Assembly: GCF_900114995.1 (NCBI RefSeq) | Contig: NZ_FOUX01000004.1 | Span: forward strand, 620,001 to 684,000 | Reading direction: 5' to 3' | DNA length: 64,000 bases | Source: Chitinophaga sp. YR627 | Lineage (GTDB): Bacteria > Bacteroidota > Bacteroidia > Chitinophagales > Chitinophagaceae | Shown here: positions 63,511-64,000 of the stretch, piece after piece | Layout of the letters: each line of letters opens with the position of its first letter | How positions within the stretch are numbered: the first letter of the stretch is position 1 | Position numbers and translations under genes: made by a program | The notes under the pieces: model-generated | The model's database searches: none | Told to the model about the DNA's origin: nothing | The model's input: the letters and a program-made list of their open reading frames with translations, nothing else

Positions 63511-64000
63511 ATGAAAAAAACAACCCTCTTCCTGTTAAGCTGCTGTAGCTTATTACTGTTAACACAATGTCAGAAAGCTGACGAAGAAATGGCGCCAAAA
63601 ATGAAGAACGAAACGGAAGTAGCTGCAGTCGCAGCTGTCGCTCCATGCGCCTGTTCTGAAAGTTCCACGAAGATAAGCGGTACCACCGCTCAGGCATGGG
63701 CAACACAGTTTGCGCCATTGATCAAATTTGACCGTGCGTCACCAGATTATCCGACTACTGTAGAAAACATTTTCGCCAGTTCTGATCCTTCTTCCGCAGT
63801 ATGTGGCGGCAAACTGGTACTGGTTGAAAGAACAGTTCCAAGATCAAAAGATTTCCCAACTTATTTCGATGTACAGGTACACCCAAGCGATGCTGACAGG
63901 ATCTTCATCGACTACTGGTGGGCTTACAAACGCCAGGAGAACTGTTTCTCTAACCTGGGTGGACACGACTATGACCTGGAGCACGTTGTTATCCAGTTCA
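63511..64000 (+). CDS. Lipoprotein, possible Vps62/NPP1-like fold, cut by window edge
   Basis: ATG at 63511 opens a lipoprotein signal (MKKTTLFLLSCCSLLLLTQC, Cys20) and a frame open to base 64000. The visible domain (FAPLIKFDRASPDYPTTVENIFAS, FDVQVHPSDADRIFIDYWWAYKRQENCF and GGHDYDLEHVVIQF) recalls proteins with a D-x-E-H motif such as Vps62 or NPP1-like folds. That comparison is tentative because the C-terminal half is missing. Confidence 0.6.
   Translation, partial: MKKTTLFLLSCCSLLLLTQCQKADEEMAPKMKNETEVAAVAAVAPCACSESSTKISGTTAQAWATQFAPLIKFDRASPDYPTTVENIFASSDPSSAVCGGKLVLVERTVPRSKDFPTYFDVQVHPSDADRIFIDYWWAYKRQENCFSNLGGHDYDLEHVVIQF

Noticed and set aside
1..64000. CRISPR array, tRNA, rRNA, transposase
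   Set aside because: No spaced direct-repeat array, no cloverleaf or rRNA-like sequence, and no transposase motif was recognised by eye; an automated scan could still find small RNAs.

Overview
The window looks like chromosomal DNA of a Bacteroidota bacterium, most likely a Chitinophaga-like member of the Chitinophagaceae. The grounds are two SusC/SusD-type loci with divergent ECF sigma / FecR regulators, a type IX secretion C-terminal sorting domain, DUF6520-like small proteins, an RteC-like protein, HTTM and DUF1345 membrane proteins, weak Shine-Dalgarno use, and TAnnTTTG-type -7 boxes. No rRNA, tRNA, CRISPR array or transposase was recognised. Genus level is an inference.

Layout. 1-5.9 kb: 3'-truncated SusC gene facing a sigma / FecR / second sigma / AraC-like regulator operon. 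5.9-13.8 kb: thioredoxin-fold lipoprotein, then two paralogous GT-C-like membrane proteins (6.5-8.0 kb and 12.4-13.8 kb) enclosing another AraC-like gene and an accessory cassette (HTH protein, DnaC-like ATPase and two proteins of a Bacteroidota-restricted, island-associated type). 13.9-28.5 kb: S9 peptidase, a SusD/SusC pair facing sigma / FecR / AraC-like, a GH2 enzyme with an unusual C-terminal extension, a hypothetical protein and a fourth AraC-like paralogue. 28.6-37.1 kb: FAD oxidoreductase, RteC-like protein, DEAD-box helicase, membrane proteins, lipoproteins and two DUF6520-like small proteins. 37.3-40.8 kb: a very tight five-gene NAD/ADP-ribose operon (NrtR-type Nudix regulator, NADAR, KptA/Tpt1, ADP-ribosylglycohydrolase, PPP phosphatase). 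41.6-43.8 kb: T9SS-exported PL9-type pectate lyase. 45.0-48.8 kb: Tat-targeted amine oxidase, Tat-like PLP aminotransferase and a secreted Hint-domain protein in one operon. 48.9-51.4 kb: elongation factor G behind a 17-codon leader ORF and an intrinsic terminator (probable attenuator), preceded by an isolated 42-codon gene with its own promoter and terminator. 51.5-54.7 kb: SDR oxidoreductase, alginate-lyase-family protein, lipoprotein. 54.8-63.1 kb: TetR, RND tripartite efflux operon and a divergent MFS exporter. The window ends inside a lipoprotein gene.

Themes. Polysaccharide uptake and degradation (SusC/D, GH2, PL9, alginate-lyase fold, ECF/FecR) and drug efflux are ordinary for the group. 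The parts most worth following are the NADAR-KptA-ADPRH-phosphatase operon, the oxidase-aminotransferase-Hint operon, the leader/attenuator before the EF-G gene, the four-copy AraC-like family coupled to FecR operons, and the GH2 fusion.
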